A DNA stretch of 64,000 nucleotides from Pseudocercospora fijiensis CIRAD86 (taxonomy: Eukaryota; Ascomycota; Dothideomycetes; Mycosphaerellales; Mycosphaerellaceae). This document shows, piece after piece, positions 51,048-63,851 of the stretch (positions within the stretch are counted from its first letter, which is position 1; the number at the start of each line of letters is the position of its first letter). The DNA lies in assembly GCF_000340215.1 (NCBI RefSeq), contig NW_006921539.1:560471-624470 (forward strand). The letters are read 5' to 3'. The notes below the pieces were generated by a model. That model had not been told where the DNA came from and ran no database searches. It worked only from the letters and a program-made list of their open reading frames with translations. A program made the position numbers and the translations under genes.

Positions 51048-54000
51048 ATGCGAAACATAATACACCAGCTGCTGGCCTTGGGGCCGGAGCTGGCTGCATA
51101 CATCCTCACAGTACCCCTTCTCGGTGCTCACGTCGCACAAGCAGCCTTCACTCAGACCGCCGTGTCGTCACCCAATCTCGACCTATCACAGTTAGGCCGC
51201 GTCGCTGTGGGAGGTGACTTCGATAGCATATCGCTATACACATACCAAGGCCAGAACGAGAATACAAGTACCAATGGCAGCCAATCATTACTCACACGAT
51301 ACCCCGATGGAGCCTTCCAGTCGCTCGCATTGGCCGATGCCGATGCTTCCATACAGGCCATGTGCGCATTCGTAGCGCGAGATGGCAAGCTCAATGGAGT
51401 CGTAGTTGGCGGAAACTTTACCAGTCTGGGAGGCGTGCCATCGAACGCCGTGGCCCTGTGGAACCCGGCAGACGACTCCATTACAGCATTGGATGGACTG
51501 ACTGGCCAAGTGCAAGCATTGTACTGTGACCAGAAATCAGCGACAGTGTACGTTGGAGGGAACTTCATGGCGGGAAACTCGACGAATGCCATGGCGTGGA
51601 CTACCGGATGGGTGAATCTACCATTTGCCGGTTTCAATGGCGAAGTCAACTCCATTACGAAGAACGCGGCAGGAAACATCGTATTCGCTGGTCAATTTGA
51701 TGGACTGGGCAACGCCACCGGCCCATCAACGCCCGATCAGCAAGTCATCAGCCTTAGTAGTGGAACCATCTCTGCTGAGGGCAGTTCGACACTCGCTGGC
51801 TTCGCTGATCCCAAGAACATCGTTTGCAAGACCGGCGAAAGCGATGGATCCGGCAACACCTGGCTACTGGCCGACAACAGGCAAGGATTTTGGGATGCCA
51901 CCTACGGATTTGGCTTCAACCCGACCAAATTGCGCCTGTACAACACTGCCTACCAGGGCCGCGGCACCAAGACATTCCACTTTGAGGAAATGAACAGCGG
52001 TGGTATCCTCAACCTCACCTACGTCGATCCAACCACAGGCCGCAACGAATCTTGCATTCAGCAGTGTCCGCTGCCGCAGGGAAACACCACTGCCCAGGAC
52101 TTCCACTTCGTGGCCCACGTCGGCATGAGCCACTTCCGCATTTGGATCACCGATTGGTATGGCGCTGGTGGAGGACTGAGTGGCATCGAAATGTTTCAGG
52201 ATGACATCTACAGCTTTGCTGTGGATTCGTTCAATGAGCCCAAGTGCGATGGTGTCAGCGCTGGTGCTACCTCGAGTAGTTCTCCTGCTAATACGTGGGC
52301 TGAGGTCGAGGGGCATGGCTACACTGCTTCCAACTTCTTGTCTGCCACACTCAAATCCACGTCTCAGGTCGGTCCAGACACCAATGTCGTCTTTCGTCCG
52401 AACATCCAACAATCTGGCAACTACTCCGTCATCTTCTACACTCCTGGCTGCATTCAAGATGGCACCTGTGCCACGCGAGGAATTGCCAATGTGACGGCAT
52501 CCATGACCTCGAGGGATACCCCAATCACGACTACTGTCTACCAGACCAACAACTACGACAAGTTCGACCAAATCTACTACGGATACATCGATGCCGAGAA
52601 CTTCCAGCCTACCGTGACATTGTCGCCAATGGCTGGACAGTCGGTGCCTTTGACAGTCGTCGCTTCTCGCGTTCGCTTCGACCTCGTTGGTGGTTCTTCT
52701 GGCGGCCTCAATGGGCTGTACGAGTACAACCCAAACCAGCTCAACACTGACAACACCGACTTCTCCAGCTCGAAAATCAACACTGCGGGCACCTCGCTTA
52801 ACTCAAACGCAGATGTCAGCACAGTCATCGAACACAACGACGTCCTTTACGTCGCCGGACGATTCTCTCGTGGCGGCATCTCGAACGTCATGTCGATTGG
52901 CAGCGGGAATGCCACAGCATTGCCAAAGGGAGGTCTGAATGGCGATGTCTTGGCTATGCGACTCAATGGGTCTACACTGTACCTCGGCGGCACTTTCAAT
53001 AACACTGCAGAGGGCTCCACAGATGGACTTGAGAATGTGGCGAGCTTCAACATCGACAAAAATGAATGGGGTGCACTTGGTGCAGGCGTAAATGGCGCTG
53101 TCTCGGACATCGTTCCGCTGCAGTTCAACATCACTGCCGGGAATGAACAAAGCTGCCTTGGCATCAGCGGCAACTTCACATCGGTCAACGCTGCCAACGG
53201 ACACGCCGCCTTCGATGTCGATGGATTTGCTTTGTGGGTGATTGGCAAAAACAGCTGGCTTCACAACATCGCAAATGCCAGTGTAGCATTCAGCGGCACC
53301 TTGACCGCGTACGCCGAAGTGCCGGGCATGGAGCCAGTCTATGGAGGCATGATCCGTTCACAGGGTCTCGCTTACAGCGACGCTGTTGAGCTCGTTGGCT
53401 CTGGTGCACCACAACTGGAGTCGTTGAATATCGCAATGCAACAGTCGACGAACTCGTCTTCGAAATCTGCCAAGCACAAACGTGCCTTGACTGCCAATCC
53501 GAATTCTGGAGCAAATTACACTGGCGTGTATGATGGCTTCTTCTACAGCAAGAACAATCTCAACATCACCATTCTTGGTGGAAAGTTTGCTGCCACTGCG
53601 AGCAATGGCTCGACTGTGGAGAACTTGGTCTTCATCAACACCACTAGCAACAACCAACAGACCGTGACTGGCGTCAGTGGTCTCGATTCCGACTCTGTCT
53701 TCGCCGCAATGGATGTATACGAGACCAAGCTCTGGGCTGGTGGCGCTATCAACGGTACCGTCAACGGCAACCCAGCTCGAGGTCTTGTTGTGTACGACTT
53801 GTCTGGCAACCGCTATGCCGCGCCGCACCCTCCCGCCCTCGGTGGGGATACAGTCATTGTCAACGCCATCTCCGCCCAGCCGGAAGGTACCAATGTGTAC
53901 GTCGGCGGCCGGTTTGAGACGGCAGGATCACTACCATGCCGCACGCTCTGCTACTACAACACGCAAGCTCTTCAGTGGCAGAACCCAGGCACCGGTCTTT

Positions 54001-54758
54001 CGGGCGTCATCAACGCGATGATGTGGACTTCCAATCAGAACCTGCTCATTGCAGGCAATCTCACTATCAACGGCAACCACACCATGATGGCGACGTACGA
54101 CACCAAGAAGGAGACCTTCACCGAGTTCGCTGGCGCATCGACACTCCCTGGTCCCATCAGTGCCATCTCAGCTGTCAATGGCGACTATGATGAGTTCTGG
54201 GTCAGTGGCACGGCGACCAACAATCAATCGGTCTTCCTCTACAAGTATCAGTCAAACACGTGGACTGCAGCGTCTGGACTAGGAGCTGCCACAACGATCC
54301 GCAAGCTTCAAATCATGCCACTTACCTCAAAGCATGCTGACAGCCACTTGATGTCCAACGATCAGTCTCTGATGATTCTCGGCAATATCAACATCCCAGA
54401 TCAAGGCAATGCCAGTGCAGTACTGTTCAATGGCACAAGCTACGAGCCATACATTCTCACCAACACGGAAGACGGAAGCCAAGGCAGTCTGTCGGCGATC
54501 TTCGTGAGCAACCCACAAGCTTTCATGGACAAAGATCATCATCATTTGGGCGTCGGAGCTATCGTCGCGATTGGCCTCGCGATAGCACTAGGGCTGATCG
54601 GCATTATTGTCCTCATTGGCATCCTGCTGGAGCGGAGAAGGCGAAGAATAGAAGGCTATGTTCCGATTTCTGGCGACAGAAGCGCCAACGTGAACAGACT
54701 ACCTCCAGAACAACTTTTCTCGAAGCTGGAAGGGAAGCCTAGTCCGCCCCGGATATGA
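51048..54758 (+). CDS. RAX2: Rax2-like cell polarity marker protein
   Basis: An intronless 1236-residue protein. I chose ATG 51048 (MRNIIHQLLALGPELAAYIL) because it gives a signal-peptide-like start; the frame is open upstream but the sequence there looks like leader. The large outer part is rich in Asn-glycosylation sites and built of kelch-like blades with repeated VGGNF / LGGTF / VGGRFE motifs (for example near residues 128, 170 and 640), as in Rax2. One membrane segment near 1165-1190 (AIVAIGLAIALGLIGIIVLI) is followed by a basic RRRRR stop-transfer and a 40-residue cytosolic tail. Rax2 marks previous division sites in yeast and helps to hold the growth axis at hyphal tips in filamentous fungi. 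Confidence 0.93.
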   Translation: MRNIIHQLLALGPELAAYILTVPLLGAHVAQAAFTQTAVSSPNLDLSQLGRVAVGGDFDSISLYTYQGQNENTSTNGSQSLLTRYPDGAFQSLALADADASIQAMCAFVARDGKLNGVVVGGNFTSLGGVPSNAVALWNPADDSITALDGLTGQVQALYCDQKSATVYVGGNFMAGNSTNAMAWTTGWVNLPFAGFNGEVNSITKNAAGNIVFAGQFDGLGNATGPSTPDQQVISLSSGTISAEGSSTLAGFADPKNIVCKTGESDGSGNTWLLADNRQGFWDATYGFGFNPTKLRLYNTAYQGRGTKTFHFEEMNSGGILNLTYVDPTTGRNESCIQQCPLPQGNTTAQDFHFVAHVGMSHFRIWITDWYGAGGGLSGIEMFQDDIYSFAVDSFNEPKCDGVSAGATSSSSPANTWAEVEGHGYTASNFLSATLKSTSQVGPDTNVVFRPNIQQSGNYSVIFYTPGCIQDGTCATRGIANVTASMTSRDTPITTTVYQTNNYDKFDQIYYGYIDAENFQPTVTLSPMAGQSVPLTVVASRVRFDLVGGSSGGLNGLYEYNPNQLNTDNTDFSSSKINTAGTSLNSNADVSTVIEHNDVLYVAGRFSRGGISNVMSIGSGNATALPKGGLNGDVLAMRLNGSTLYLGGTFNNTAEGSTDGLENVASFNIDKNEWGALGAGVNGAVSDIVPLQFNITAGNEQSCLGISGNFTSVNAANGHAAFDVDGFALWVIGKNSWLHNIANASVAFSGTLTAYAEVPGMEPVYGGMIRSQGLAYSDAVELVGSGAPQLESLNIAMQQSTNSSSKSAKHKRALTANPNSGANYTGVYDGFFYSKNNLNITILGGKFAATASNGSTVENLVFINTTSNNQQTVTGVSGLDSDSVFAAMDVYETKLWAGGAINGTVNGNPARGLVVYDLSGNRYAAPHPPALGGDTVIVNAISAQPEGTNVYVGGRFETAGSLPCRTLCYYNTQALQWQNPGTGLSGVINAMMWTSNQNLLIAGNLTINGNHTMMATYDTKKETFTEFAGASTLPGPISAISAVNGDYDEFWVSGTATNNQSVFLYKYQSNTWTAASGLGAATTIRKLQIMPLTSKHADSHLMSNDQSLMILGNINIPDQGNASAVLFNGTSYEPYILTNTEDGSQGSLSAIFVSNPQAFMDKDHHHLGVGAIVAIGLAIALGLIGIIVLIGILLERRRRRIEGYVPISGDRSANVNRLPPEQLFSKLEGKPSPPRI

Positions 54759-55842
54759 GAGAGCTACATGAAGCATTGCTTGTTTGTTCTATCGATAGAA
54801 GAAGAAGAAGAAGATCACGCCGTCACGACCGTATTTGTTCACGACCACGTCTGAGATTTGGACTTACTTGCTGGCTCCGTCCGCATCATTCTGGACGAGA
54901 CGGACCCAGCGAGTTGTTTTTGGCGACTCATTGCACATTTGCACGCTCAAGAGATACCACTGCGTTTTTTTTGCTCTGCTGCTCTGCGCTGCTGTTTTTG
55001 TTGGCTATGCTGCTGTCGATCCTTTAGCGATTTTGCATACACCCCAGACACGGATCAGCTCCACAGCTGGAAACCACCACCGCCACCACCTTTTCCTATA
55101 GCCATTACTTTTTGCTGTTGTTGCACAAATACGGCCGCTGTACTTTCGCTCGAAGATGAAAGAGTCTTGGCTGCCCAACTCTCTCGTTCGAGCTTGAGCA
55201 TACATGACTAATCTAATCTTTGGGCATGCCGCCATAATGTATTTATGTCTTTTGTTGGAGAAAAGGAAGGGAGGGAAGGGATGCGGGTGTGCTCGCGAAT
55301 GTTGCATGGGACAGGGGTAGGGCGGTTTCGAGAGTGGAAGGGAAGGGAAGAAAGAGTATGTAGCATAGCATAGCGAGCGAGAATGGAGCTGAAGGAGTTT
55401 CAATGTGTCTTGTTCGGTGTGTGTTGTGTTGTTTTGTGCTGCAATGAGTCATGTGAAAAATGTAGGTGGGCGTCATTCGGCATTGTGTGAGTCAATTCGA
55501 AGTGTCGTTATCTGGGGCAGGGCCCGGAAGAGAAGCGGTGGAAGTTACGTCCCCACACAAGCCTCCAAGGATCGGATTTTTTTCACATCACCTCATTTTT
55601 CTCTGCTGCTGCTGCCATTGACTCCATTGACACATCATCCCACTTTGACGGACCAGAGCAGGCCTCCGCTGAATCGCCTTCATGGTGTTTGCTCCTTCCA
55701 CTCGAACGTCAGAAGACTACATTAGCGACCACCTGTGGAAGGCACAGGGCATCTGATAGAGCACTCACCGCCCACCTCACTCACTCCAGCGCCCCTGAGA
55801 GGCCGACGTCTCAGAATCACATACAGTTACACCACCCTAGCC
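54759..55842. other. Intergenic region between RAX2 and the CPSase gene
   Basis: About 1.1 kb. A GAAGAAGAAGAAGAAG run lies near 54798-54814. The frame of the next gene is open from 55735 but without a better start. No other gene is supported. Confidence 0.4.
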
Positions 55843-58800
55843 ATGGCTCTCAGCGGGCGCATTGCTCGCCAGCTGCAGCATGAGCTACTACACCACTCCC
55901 GATTCGCCGCCACGCGCGTAGCACGACGAACTCTGGTCACGCAACCCGCGGCACGATACGCGCTCCAAAAGCCCACTCAGAAGCAGCTCAGGCACTTCTC
56001 TCGATCTGCCCGCGTGCTGAACCAAACCGAGACCGCCCCAAATGCTGAGGCATACATCAAGAGCGGCGCCATTGCCGGTGCTCAGAACCTCGTGGACGTC
56101 AAGAAAGTGCTGGTTATCGGATCTGGCGGTCTGGCAATTGGACAAGCAGGAGAATTCGACTACTCCGGTTCTCAAGCACTCAAGGCCTTGAAAGAGGCGG
56201 GCATTGCATCAGTGCTGATCAACCCAAACATTGCGACGATTCAGACCGCCCACGTGTTGGCCGACGAGGTCTACTACCTCCCAGTCACTCCTGAATACGT
56301 CACCTACGTTATCGAGAAGGAGAGGCCGGATGGCATCTTCCTCTCATTCGGCGGCCAGACTGCACTCAACTTGGGTGTGCAGATGGACAAGATGGGTATC
56401 TTTGAGCGCTACGGCGTCAAGGTCCTCGGAACCAGCATTCGCACTCTCGAGCTTAGCGAGGACAGAGATGAATTCGCCAAAGCTTTGAAGGAGATCAACA
56501 TCCCAATTGCTGAGAGTGTTGCTGTGGACAATATTGATGATGCCCTCAAGGCCGCCAATCAAGTCGGATACCCCATCATTGTGCGAGCTGCTTTCGCACT
56601 CGGTGGTCTCGGATCTGGTTTCGCGGACAACGAGGAGGAGCTTCGCAACTTGGCTGCACGATCTTTGACCCTTTCTCCTCAGATCTTGGTTGAGAAATCA
56701 CTCAAGGGCTGGAAGGAGGCTGAGTACGAAGTCGTGCGAGATGCTTCTGATAACTGTATTACTGTCTGCAATATGGAGAATTTCGACCCGCTTGGTGTGC
56801 ACACGGGAGATTCAATCGTCGTCTCGCCATCCCAGACTTTCAGCGATGAGGAGTACCACATGCTTCGTACTGCTGCCATTAAGATTGTGCGACACCTTGG
56901 TGTGGTTGGAGAGTGTAACGTCCAGTACGCCCTTCAACCTGACGGCCTCGACTACAGGGTTATCGAAATCAACGCTCGTCTTTCTCGATCATCCGCGCTG
57001 GCCTCCAAGGCTACCGGATATCCCCTGGCTTACACTGCTGCAAAGATCGGTTTGGGGCACACTCTACCCGAGCTGCCAAACGCCGTCACTCGTACTACTA
57101 CCGCCAACTTCGAACCTTCCCTGGACTACATCGTCACTAAGATTCCTCGTTGGGATCTGGCCAAGTTCCACAATGTCAATCGCTCGATCGGATCTAGCAT
57201 GAAGTCTGTCGGAGAAGTCATGGCGATCGGCCGTACCTTTGAAGAGAGTTTCCAAAAGGCTATTCGTCAGGTTGACCCTAAATTCGCTGGCCTTCAGGGT
57301 GACAAGTTCGACGACCTTGATGAGGTCCTTCGAAACCCTACCGACCGCCGATGGCTCGCTGTTGGCCAAGCTATGCTCCACGAAGGTTACTCTGTCGACA
57401 AGGTTCACGAACTCAGCAAGATCGACAAGTGGTTCCTCTACAAGATCCAGAACATTGTCGATACCACCCACGAATTGCAAGATATCGGGTCACTTTTCGG
57501 CGTCAAGAAGGAGCTCATGCTCAAGGCCAAGAAGCAAGGTTTCTCTGACAAGCAAATCGCTCAGGCCGTCAACTCTACCGAAGATGAAGTTCGCGCTCGT
57601 CGTAAGAATTTTGGCATCCGTCCATGGGTCAAGAAGATTGATACTCTCGCTGCTGAATTCCCGGCTGACACTAATTACCTCTACACTACCTACAATGCTT
57701 CGAGCCACGATGTCAAGTTTGATGATCACGGTATTGTCGTTCTTGGATCTGGTGTCTACCGTATTGGAAGCTCTGTCGAGTTCGACTGGTGTGCTGTCAA
57801 TGCTACGCTCTCGCTCAAGGCTTTGGGCAAGAAGACTGCTATGATCAATTACAACCCAGAGACGTGAGTGTTGTCCATTCTTGACATTCGATGTCCTTGC
57901 TGACTTGACTTTAGTTACTCCACCGATTTTGACGTCCCAGACCGTCTTTACTTCGAGGAGCTGAGCTACGAACGTGTCATGGATATCTACGAACTTGAAT
58001 CTGCAACCGGTGTTGTCGTCTCCGTCGGTGGTCAGCTTCCTCAGAACATTGCACTGAAGCTCCAGGAGACTGGCAAGGCTAAGGTGCTCGGTACCAACCC
58101 AGAGGACATCGACAAGGCCGAAGATCGTCACAAGTTCTCGCAAATCTTGGACTCCATCGGTGTCGACCAGCCTGCTTGGAAGGAACTGACCAGCTACAAG
58201 GAGGCCAAGGAGTTTGCCGAGTCCGTCAGCTACCCTGTCCTCGTCCGTCCATCCTACGTCCTGTCCGGTGCCGCCATGACTGTGATTCGTAACGAGTCTG
58301 AGCTCGAGGAGAAGCTCACTGCTGCCAGCAGCGTCAGCCCTGACCATCCTGTCGTCATCACCAAATTCATCGAAGGTGCGCTCGAAATTGACTGCGATGC
58401 CGTGGCACATAATGGCAAGCTTCTGCTTCATGCGGTGTCTGAGCACGTCGAAAATGCCGGTGTCCACTCTGGTGATGCTTCGCTTGTCCTTCCACCTGCC
58501 AAGCTTCCACAAAGCACCATCGACCGCGTCAAGGTCATCGCTGAAAAGGTCGCCAAGGCATGGAACATCACCGGACCTTTCAACATGCAAATCATCTCTG
58601 CTGCCAACCCTGAAGGTGGAGAGGACCAGCTCAAGGTCATCGAGTGCAACCTCCGTGCTTCACGATCCTTCCCCTTCGTCAGCAAAGTTCTCGGCACTAA
58701 CTTCATTGACGTCGCGACTCGCGCTCTTCTTGACAAGGATGTGCCCGCCCCAGTCGATCTCATGCAAGAGAAGCGTGACTACGTTGCTGTCAAGGTCCCC

Positions 58801-59391
58801 CAATTCTCCTGGACCCGTCTTGCAGGCGCTGACCCATACCTCGGTGTCGAAATGGCTTCCACTGGTGAAATGGCCTGCTTCGGCAAGGACCTCGTCGAGG
58901 CTTACTGGACTGCAGTCCAAAGCATGATGAACTTCCGCGTCCCACTCCCAGGCGAAGGTCTCCTCTTCGGCGGTGATACCACCACCCCAGACCTCGCCCG
59001 CATCGTCGAATACCTCAACCCCATGGGCTACAAACTCTTCGCCGCCAACAACGAAGTCAAGAAACATCTCGAATCCTCCTCCAAAGACGGCAGTGTCAGT
59101 GTCGAAGTGATCGAATTCCCCAAGACCGATAAACGTGCTTTGCGAGAAGTCTACCAGAAGTATGATATCAAAGGTTGTTTCAATTTGGCCAAGAGTCGGG
59201 CTAGTAGTCTCACGGACGAGGATTATGTTATGAGGAGGAATACGGTGGATTTTGGACTTCCACTTTTCATGGAGCCCAGGACGGCGGTGCTTTTTGCGCA
59301 GTGTATGAGTGAGAAGTTGCCGAAGCCTGAGGGGAAGATTCCGAGTGAGGTTAGGAGGTGGAGTGAGTTTATTGGGGGGAAACCTTTGTAG
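55843..59391 (+). CDS. CPA2: Carbamoyl-phosphate synthase, arginine-specific large chain, mitochondrial
   Basis: Two exons, 55843-57863 and 57915-59391, give 1165 residues. The 51-nt intron is GTGAGT, branch TGACTTGAC, acceptor TTTAG. Residues 1-60 are rich in Arg, Ala, Ser and Thr without acid residues, a mitochondrial targeting signal, so ATG 55843 ([12 protein letters not shown]) is the start. Each half has an ATP-grasp unit: [20 protein letters not shown] and [11 protein letters not shown] in the first, [17 protein letters not shown] and SYVLSGAAM in the second, then an MGS-like C-terminal domain. It makes carbamoyl phosphate from bicarbonate, ATP and ammonia supplied by the small subunit. 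This feeds ornithine carbamoyltransferase in arginine synthesis. The absence of an ATCase or GATase part separates it from the pyrimidine CAD-like enzyme. The frame is also open 108 nt upstream. Confidence 0.96.
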
Positions 59392-60364
59392 GGAGGAAGG
59401 AAGGAAAGAAAGGAAGAAAGTATGAGAGTGTGAAGCGGGAGATGAGATGGGAGGATGGAGGATGGATGAACGTCGTGGTGGTGGTTCTGGTGCAGATTTG
59501 TAGTTATTTCTCTTTTTTTTTCCTCAATGAATGAACTGAGTATAAATGTGAATTGTGAATGTTGAATGTTTTCGATCTTGTTTCTTCTATACATGTATCT
59601 TGCCGTGTACGGGGGGTTGGGTTTTTGTCTTTCATTTTATCTTCTTTTTTTTTAGTAAGGTAGTGATTATATATCAGCAGAGAAACTCAGTTCTATAGAT
59701 GCGCAAAATTCTGTGTGTATATCTATCTCATCAGACGAGCGAGCGTATTCTATAGTTTCTATTAAGATTAATTGGGTTTTTTTTTCAAAGCGTGTAGAAA
59801 ATTCTAGACGATACCTAGTTACCGTACAACTTTTCTTTCCACTTACAACCCATTTTCGCTCTTTGTCGTCGTGCGTGCATGGGTGTTATTATAATCTTAT
59901 TATAGGGTGCAGCTTAGCTAGTAGTTAGTAGGTTCTTGATCTGCTATATAGCTAGCTAGCTAGAGCTAGACATCAGGCGCGGCTAGAATACCTAGTTCGG
60001 ACGAGGGGACAGAGATTTTTCGTTGAACGGGAGGAGGCATATTGGAGGAAAGTGAGTGACTGAAAAGCTTCTGAAAGATAATTTTTTTTTTCGCGTCATA
60101 GTCGATCGAGCTTTGAAAATATTGGGATGGAAAAAGTAAATGAAGAATTCAAAAAAGAAAAATGAGATTTGTGAACATCGTATGATGGGTGGGTCCGATA
60201 TTATGGGTTCTCGAGCGTTGAATGACTGCCTCCTATGCGAACAGAAACGGCTCTCGAAGGTCGTGATACGATGTCGAGGTCTCGGTTCGCCTTCCGTGAT
60301 ATATCCTTGTCTTGCTCCTCCTCGTCCTGGAGTCCTTCGACTTGACGTCCGCAACATACTCATG
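59392..60364. other. Convergent intergenic region between CPSase and APL1
   Basis: About 1 kb, A/T-rich with several T runs (59510-59522, 59645-59654, 59777-59786) and a GGAAGGAAGGAAA run just after the CPSase stop. A GCTAGCTAGCTAGAGCTAG patch lies near 59950-59968. The part 59640-59990 is TA-rich but I see no element ends. Confidence 0.4.
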
Positions 60365-62764
60365 CTAGAAGCTCAGAAGATCTCCCTCGCCATTTTGTAC
60401 GTGCGTCATGGGCCGTACAGTTCCCAGTCCTTGACCCTGGTTAACGACATACATTTGCTCAGCATGTGTAGCGCCCGTCGGACTTGATGCGAAGCCATCG
60501 TTAGCAATGCCCTGGCCGCCAACACTCGCGAAGTAAGCATCCGCTTCGTCCAGTACATGCGCGTTGCTTTGTCCGGCAGCCTGAGCATCGACGACCATTT
60601 GTGCTTCCTGCTGAGCTTTCCAACTAGGTAGATTTTGGCGCTGTAGAGCTGGTGAGTCCTGCAGCCTCCTCGGCCTCGTAGACCGGAAGACGGTCTGCAC
60701 CGGCTTAAGGTAGACTGTGGCTAGAGTGCCCACCACGAGACACATTTCTTCTAGCGTTACCGGATCCAGCTTCTCGCTCTCGGCTGTAATAGGCGGCTTC
60801 TCTCCCATGACAATGCCCTTCGCCGCTGTAGGGTTGCTGCTGAGAAGACGCCAGTACATGTAGCCACGATCTCTAAGATCTGGATTGTCGGTATCTTCTG
60901 TTGCCCACTTCAGGACCTTTGGCACAGTTTCTTGAGCTTTCGTCGGTCGCTGGATGAAGAGCTTGACTGTTGCTGTGAGAAGCGCTAGCTGAACTTCGTG
61001 TGTTTCGTCATGCCAGCTGTCCAAGAAGTCCTCCAGAAGCACTTCTGAATTGTCAATCCGATCTGCGTACTGCCCGATGACCCAGATCATAGCAGCCTTT
61101 GCTTCCGGCTCGTCTAGAGAGTCCAAGTTTTCGCAAAGTGTCGAGATGATGGATTCGTATTGGTTTGGATACTTGCGGAAGATGTTCTTGATTACAACTG
61201 TTGCTTCCTGCACAATGTATGACACCTTTGTGGAGACCAGATCAAGCAGTGTCGATATACAGAGTTTCGCTGCAGGCTCGATCTTGATAGCAAGCTTGCC
61301 GATGGCGCGCACCGACTTCCGCACAAAGTGGACGTCAATCTCAGTTGCGTACTCGCGAAGCTCAGTGAGAACTTCCCTGATGTTCTTCTCGTTCGCGAGC
61401 ATGAATATGAGCTCCAATTTCGTGACCTTCACATAGATCGGATCATTGTACTTGCAAAAGAAGACTCTGATGTCGTTGCGAAGAACTTCCGGTCGTCGCT
61501 GGAGTATGAGCAGCGCGTTTCTAAGGGCGAGATATTGAATCTCTGGCCCTTTGCTAAGCAGAGTGACCAGAGGTGGGCTGAGCTTCGTACACAGACTCGC
61601 GAGAACCTTTTCCGAGTCAATGTAATTCATGAGGTAGAGTATGACTCGTATGCATGTCAACACTACAGCTGAATTGGTGTGTGAAAGGCGCGGCGCTATC
61701 CGGTCCGCGAGCAATGCAGCATCATGCGTGTCTTGTGGGACGTATGCTGTTAGTGCTTCCAAGATATATGTTTGGCCCCATCTGCGAGCTATTAGTCGTG
61801 GCATGGATCAAAGGTCCGAGATTGGGCTTACTCTGAGCAATCTGGCAAGATCTGTACGATCTTGCTGGCATTAGCATAATCGATTGTCAGTTTGATGCTT
61901 TCACTGCGCTCCCAGATATCCATCAAGGCTGCCAAAGCTGAAGAAACGACTGTCGGATTCTCGTCTCGAAGCATGTTATTCAATCGATCGATCAGGTCGC
62001 TCCGCTCAACCAGAAGTCTGTCGTGGTCGTACACCTTAGCGACTGTGAAAGCAGCTGTCTTGCGCACGTATGGGTCCGGATCCTGTAAGAGTAGCTTGAG
62101 CGGCTCTACTGTAGCTTCCACAAACTGCCGTACGTGCACATATGACAGTGTTCGAAGAGCGAGGGCGCGAATCAATGGATTGACGTCGCTCAAGTCGTCC
62201 GTAAGAATGGGCAAAGCCTTGAGTGCAATGTCGGGCTTCATGCGCGCGTAGTTGACCAGATAGAGGAAGCACCTGTCGAATGTCAGTCCAGTGAATTTTT
62301 TCAAGCAAGACCCAGCTTCAAAAGACGCACATCTTCTTGATTTCAAGGTTCTGGATGCCCATACAATTAATGATGTCGGGAAAGAGAGCTACCATGTCAT
62401 TGTTGCTCATAGTCATGTTCGCAACGATCTTCTTGAGCGCAATTCGTTTGGTGAGAAAGTTCTTGTCCTTCTTGCCACCTGTCGAGTTGAGCTCGAGTTT
62501 GAGCTCGGCGACCTTGCCCTGTGAGGAACGCGCACAGTGTAAGTATGGACATGAATTGTGAGGCATGTAGAACATCATGATGATTGTAGAATAGCCCAGC
62601 TAGCTCATACAGGGTCTGTTGGGGCCGCGGACGCTCGTGGAAGAGCCGCGCACTATGCTGTTCGCTGTTCTCGCAGAGTGCCGCTGGAGAGTGGTGGAGG
62701 GGCGTGTGGTGTATGGACGTACTCTGGCGAAGAACTTCGCATCTTGGCCCCCGGCGCCGCTCAT
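60365..62764 (-). CDS. APL1: AP-2 adaptor complex large subunit beta (Apl1-like)
   Basis: Four exons, 62764-62723, 62518-62331, 62272-61832 and 61781-60365, give 695 residues. Introns are 204, 58 and 50 nt (GTACGT/CTCACAG; GTGCGT with ACTGACA/CGACAG; GTAAGC with GACTAATAG/CGCAG). The N-terminus MSGAGGQDAKFFAR joins to GKVAELKLELNS. KKIVANMTMSNNDMVALFPD, MCFLYLVNYARMKPD and DPDPYVRKTAAFTVAKVYDH are beta-adaptin trunk repeats. The KFFARGKVAEL start and NMTMSNND version fit Apl1 (AP-2) rather than Apl2 (AP-1), which starts differently. There is no C-terminal ear, as in fungal Apl1, and the end is GDLLSF. AP-2 links cargo and lipids at endocytic sites. The pair with EMC4 is divergent. Confidence 0.9.
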
Positions 62765-63145
62765 GATTCCAGCTCACGCGAGCGCAAGCTCTGTGGCGGT
62801 TCAATGTGCCTCTGTATCTCTCATGCAACAGTGCGAGGCTCTGCAGCCAATGCGATTTCGAGGAGACGGCGGTCTTGTGATATCGGGAGATGCGGGGTCT
62901 GGTCGTGAAACAATGGCAGCGTTGGTGGAGAGCTGCGCGATTCCGTCAAGTGTCAGTCTCGCGCACGTCGTCGATCGGTCAATGAGGTGAGCCTCTCCTA
63001 CAACTACCCCAGTCGCACTAGCTCTATTGGTCAGACGGACGGCCTGTCGGAAGTGAAGGTTCGTCGTCTTGGCAATCAGCAGCAGCGACATCATCTCGCG
63101 ATTGTGCTTTGATGAAGAGGCAGAAGCGTACTCCTCCACACCACC
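62765..63145. promoter_or_regulatory. Shared upstream region of APL1 and EMC4
   Basis: Only 381 bp separate the two divergent start codons, so both promoters must lie here or overlap. I saw no convincing TATA box. Confidence 0.5.
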
Positions 63146-63758
63146 ATGGCCGCATCAATCCCAGCACCGCAGCCGCAATGGCTACGCGACCTCAACGCAC
63201 AACCGCTCGTGAAAGCGAAAGCCACGTATCCAGACCCACCGGGCTACAGCGCACCACAAGCCCTCACCAGATCGAGCAATAAGAAAGCCGTCACTGCGAG
63301 GAAACCACCGTCGCCAGAGGAGATGGATAGCTTGAAGCTGAAGAAAGCGTGGGAGCTGGCTCTTGCACCAGCCAAGCAATTGCCCATGAACGCGATAGGG
63401 ATGTACATGACGGGCAACAGCCTGCAGATTTTCAGCATCTTCATGGTCTTCCAGCTGTTCAAGGGACCCATACAGGCTCTCCTCAACATCCAGAACACAT
63501 TTGCAAGGTTGGAAAGCGAGAACAATAGGGAGAAGATGCTGCTGGTCAAGCTGGCATTTATCGGATGCAATCTCTTGGCGCTAGCATTGGGCATATGGAA
63601 AGTTAATGGAATGGGGCTGTTGCCGTAAGTTGCTGCGTTCCTAGCCGCTTCAATATACCGAAGTGACTGACTTGATTCACAGAACGACGAGATCGGACTG
63701 GCTTGCTTGGGAAACGGAGCGAGAACCGCTGGAACGGGCATATTTTGTGCCTTCGTAA
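63146..63758 (+). CDS. EMC4: ER membrane protein complex subunit 4
   Basis: Two exons, 63146-63624 and 63683-63758, give 184 residues. The 58-nt intron is GTAAGT with branch GTGACTGAC-like and acceptor TTCACAG. The N-terminal 70 residues are hydrophilic. Then KKAWELALAPAKQLPMNAIG and MYMTGNSLQIFSIFMVFQLF form the conserved EMC4 core with the first membrane segment. A second segment lies in KLAFIGCNLLALALGIWKV. The last exon supplies the family end TTRSDWLAWETEREPLE. EMC inserts tail-anchored and some multi-pass proteins into the ER membrane. The length is normal. Confidence 0.95.
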
Positions 63759-63851
63759 CAATAGAGCATAGTATGACATACAATGATACCCTTTAGACCT
63801 CCTAGCCATCGGGGTGGGAGTCGAATTGTAAGAAATCTCTTGTCAAAAATT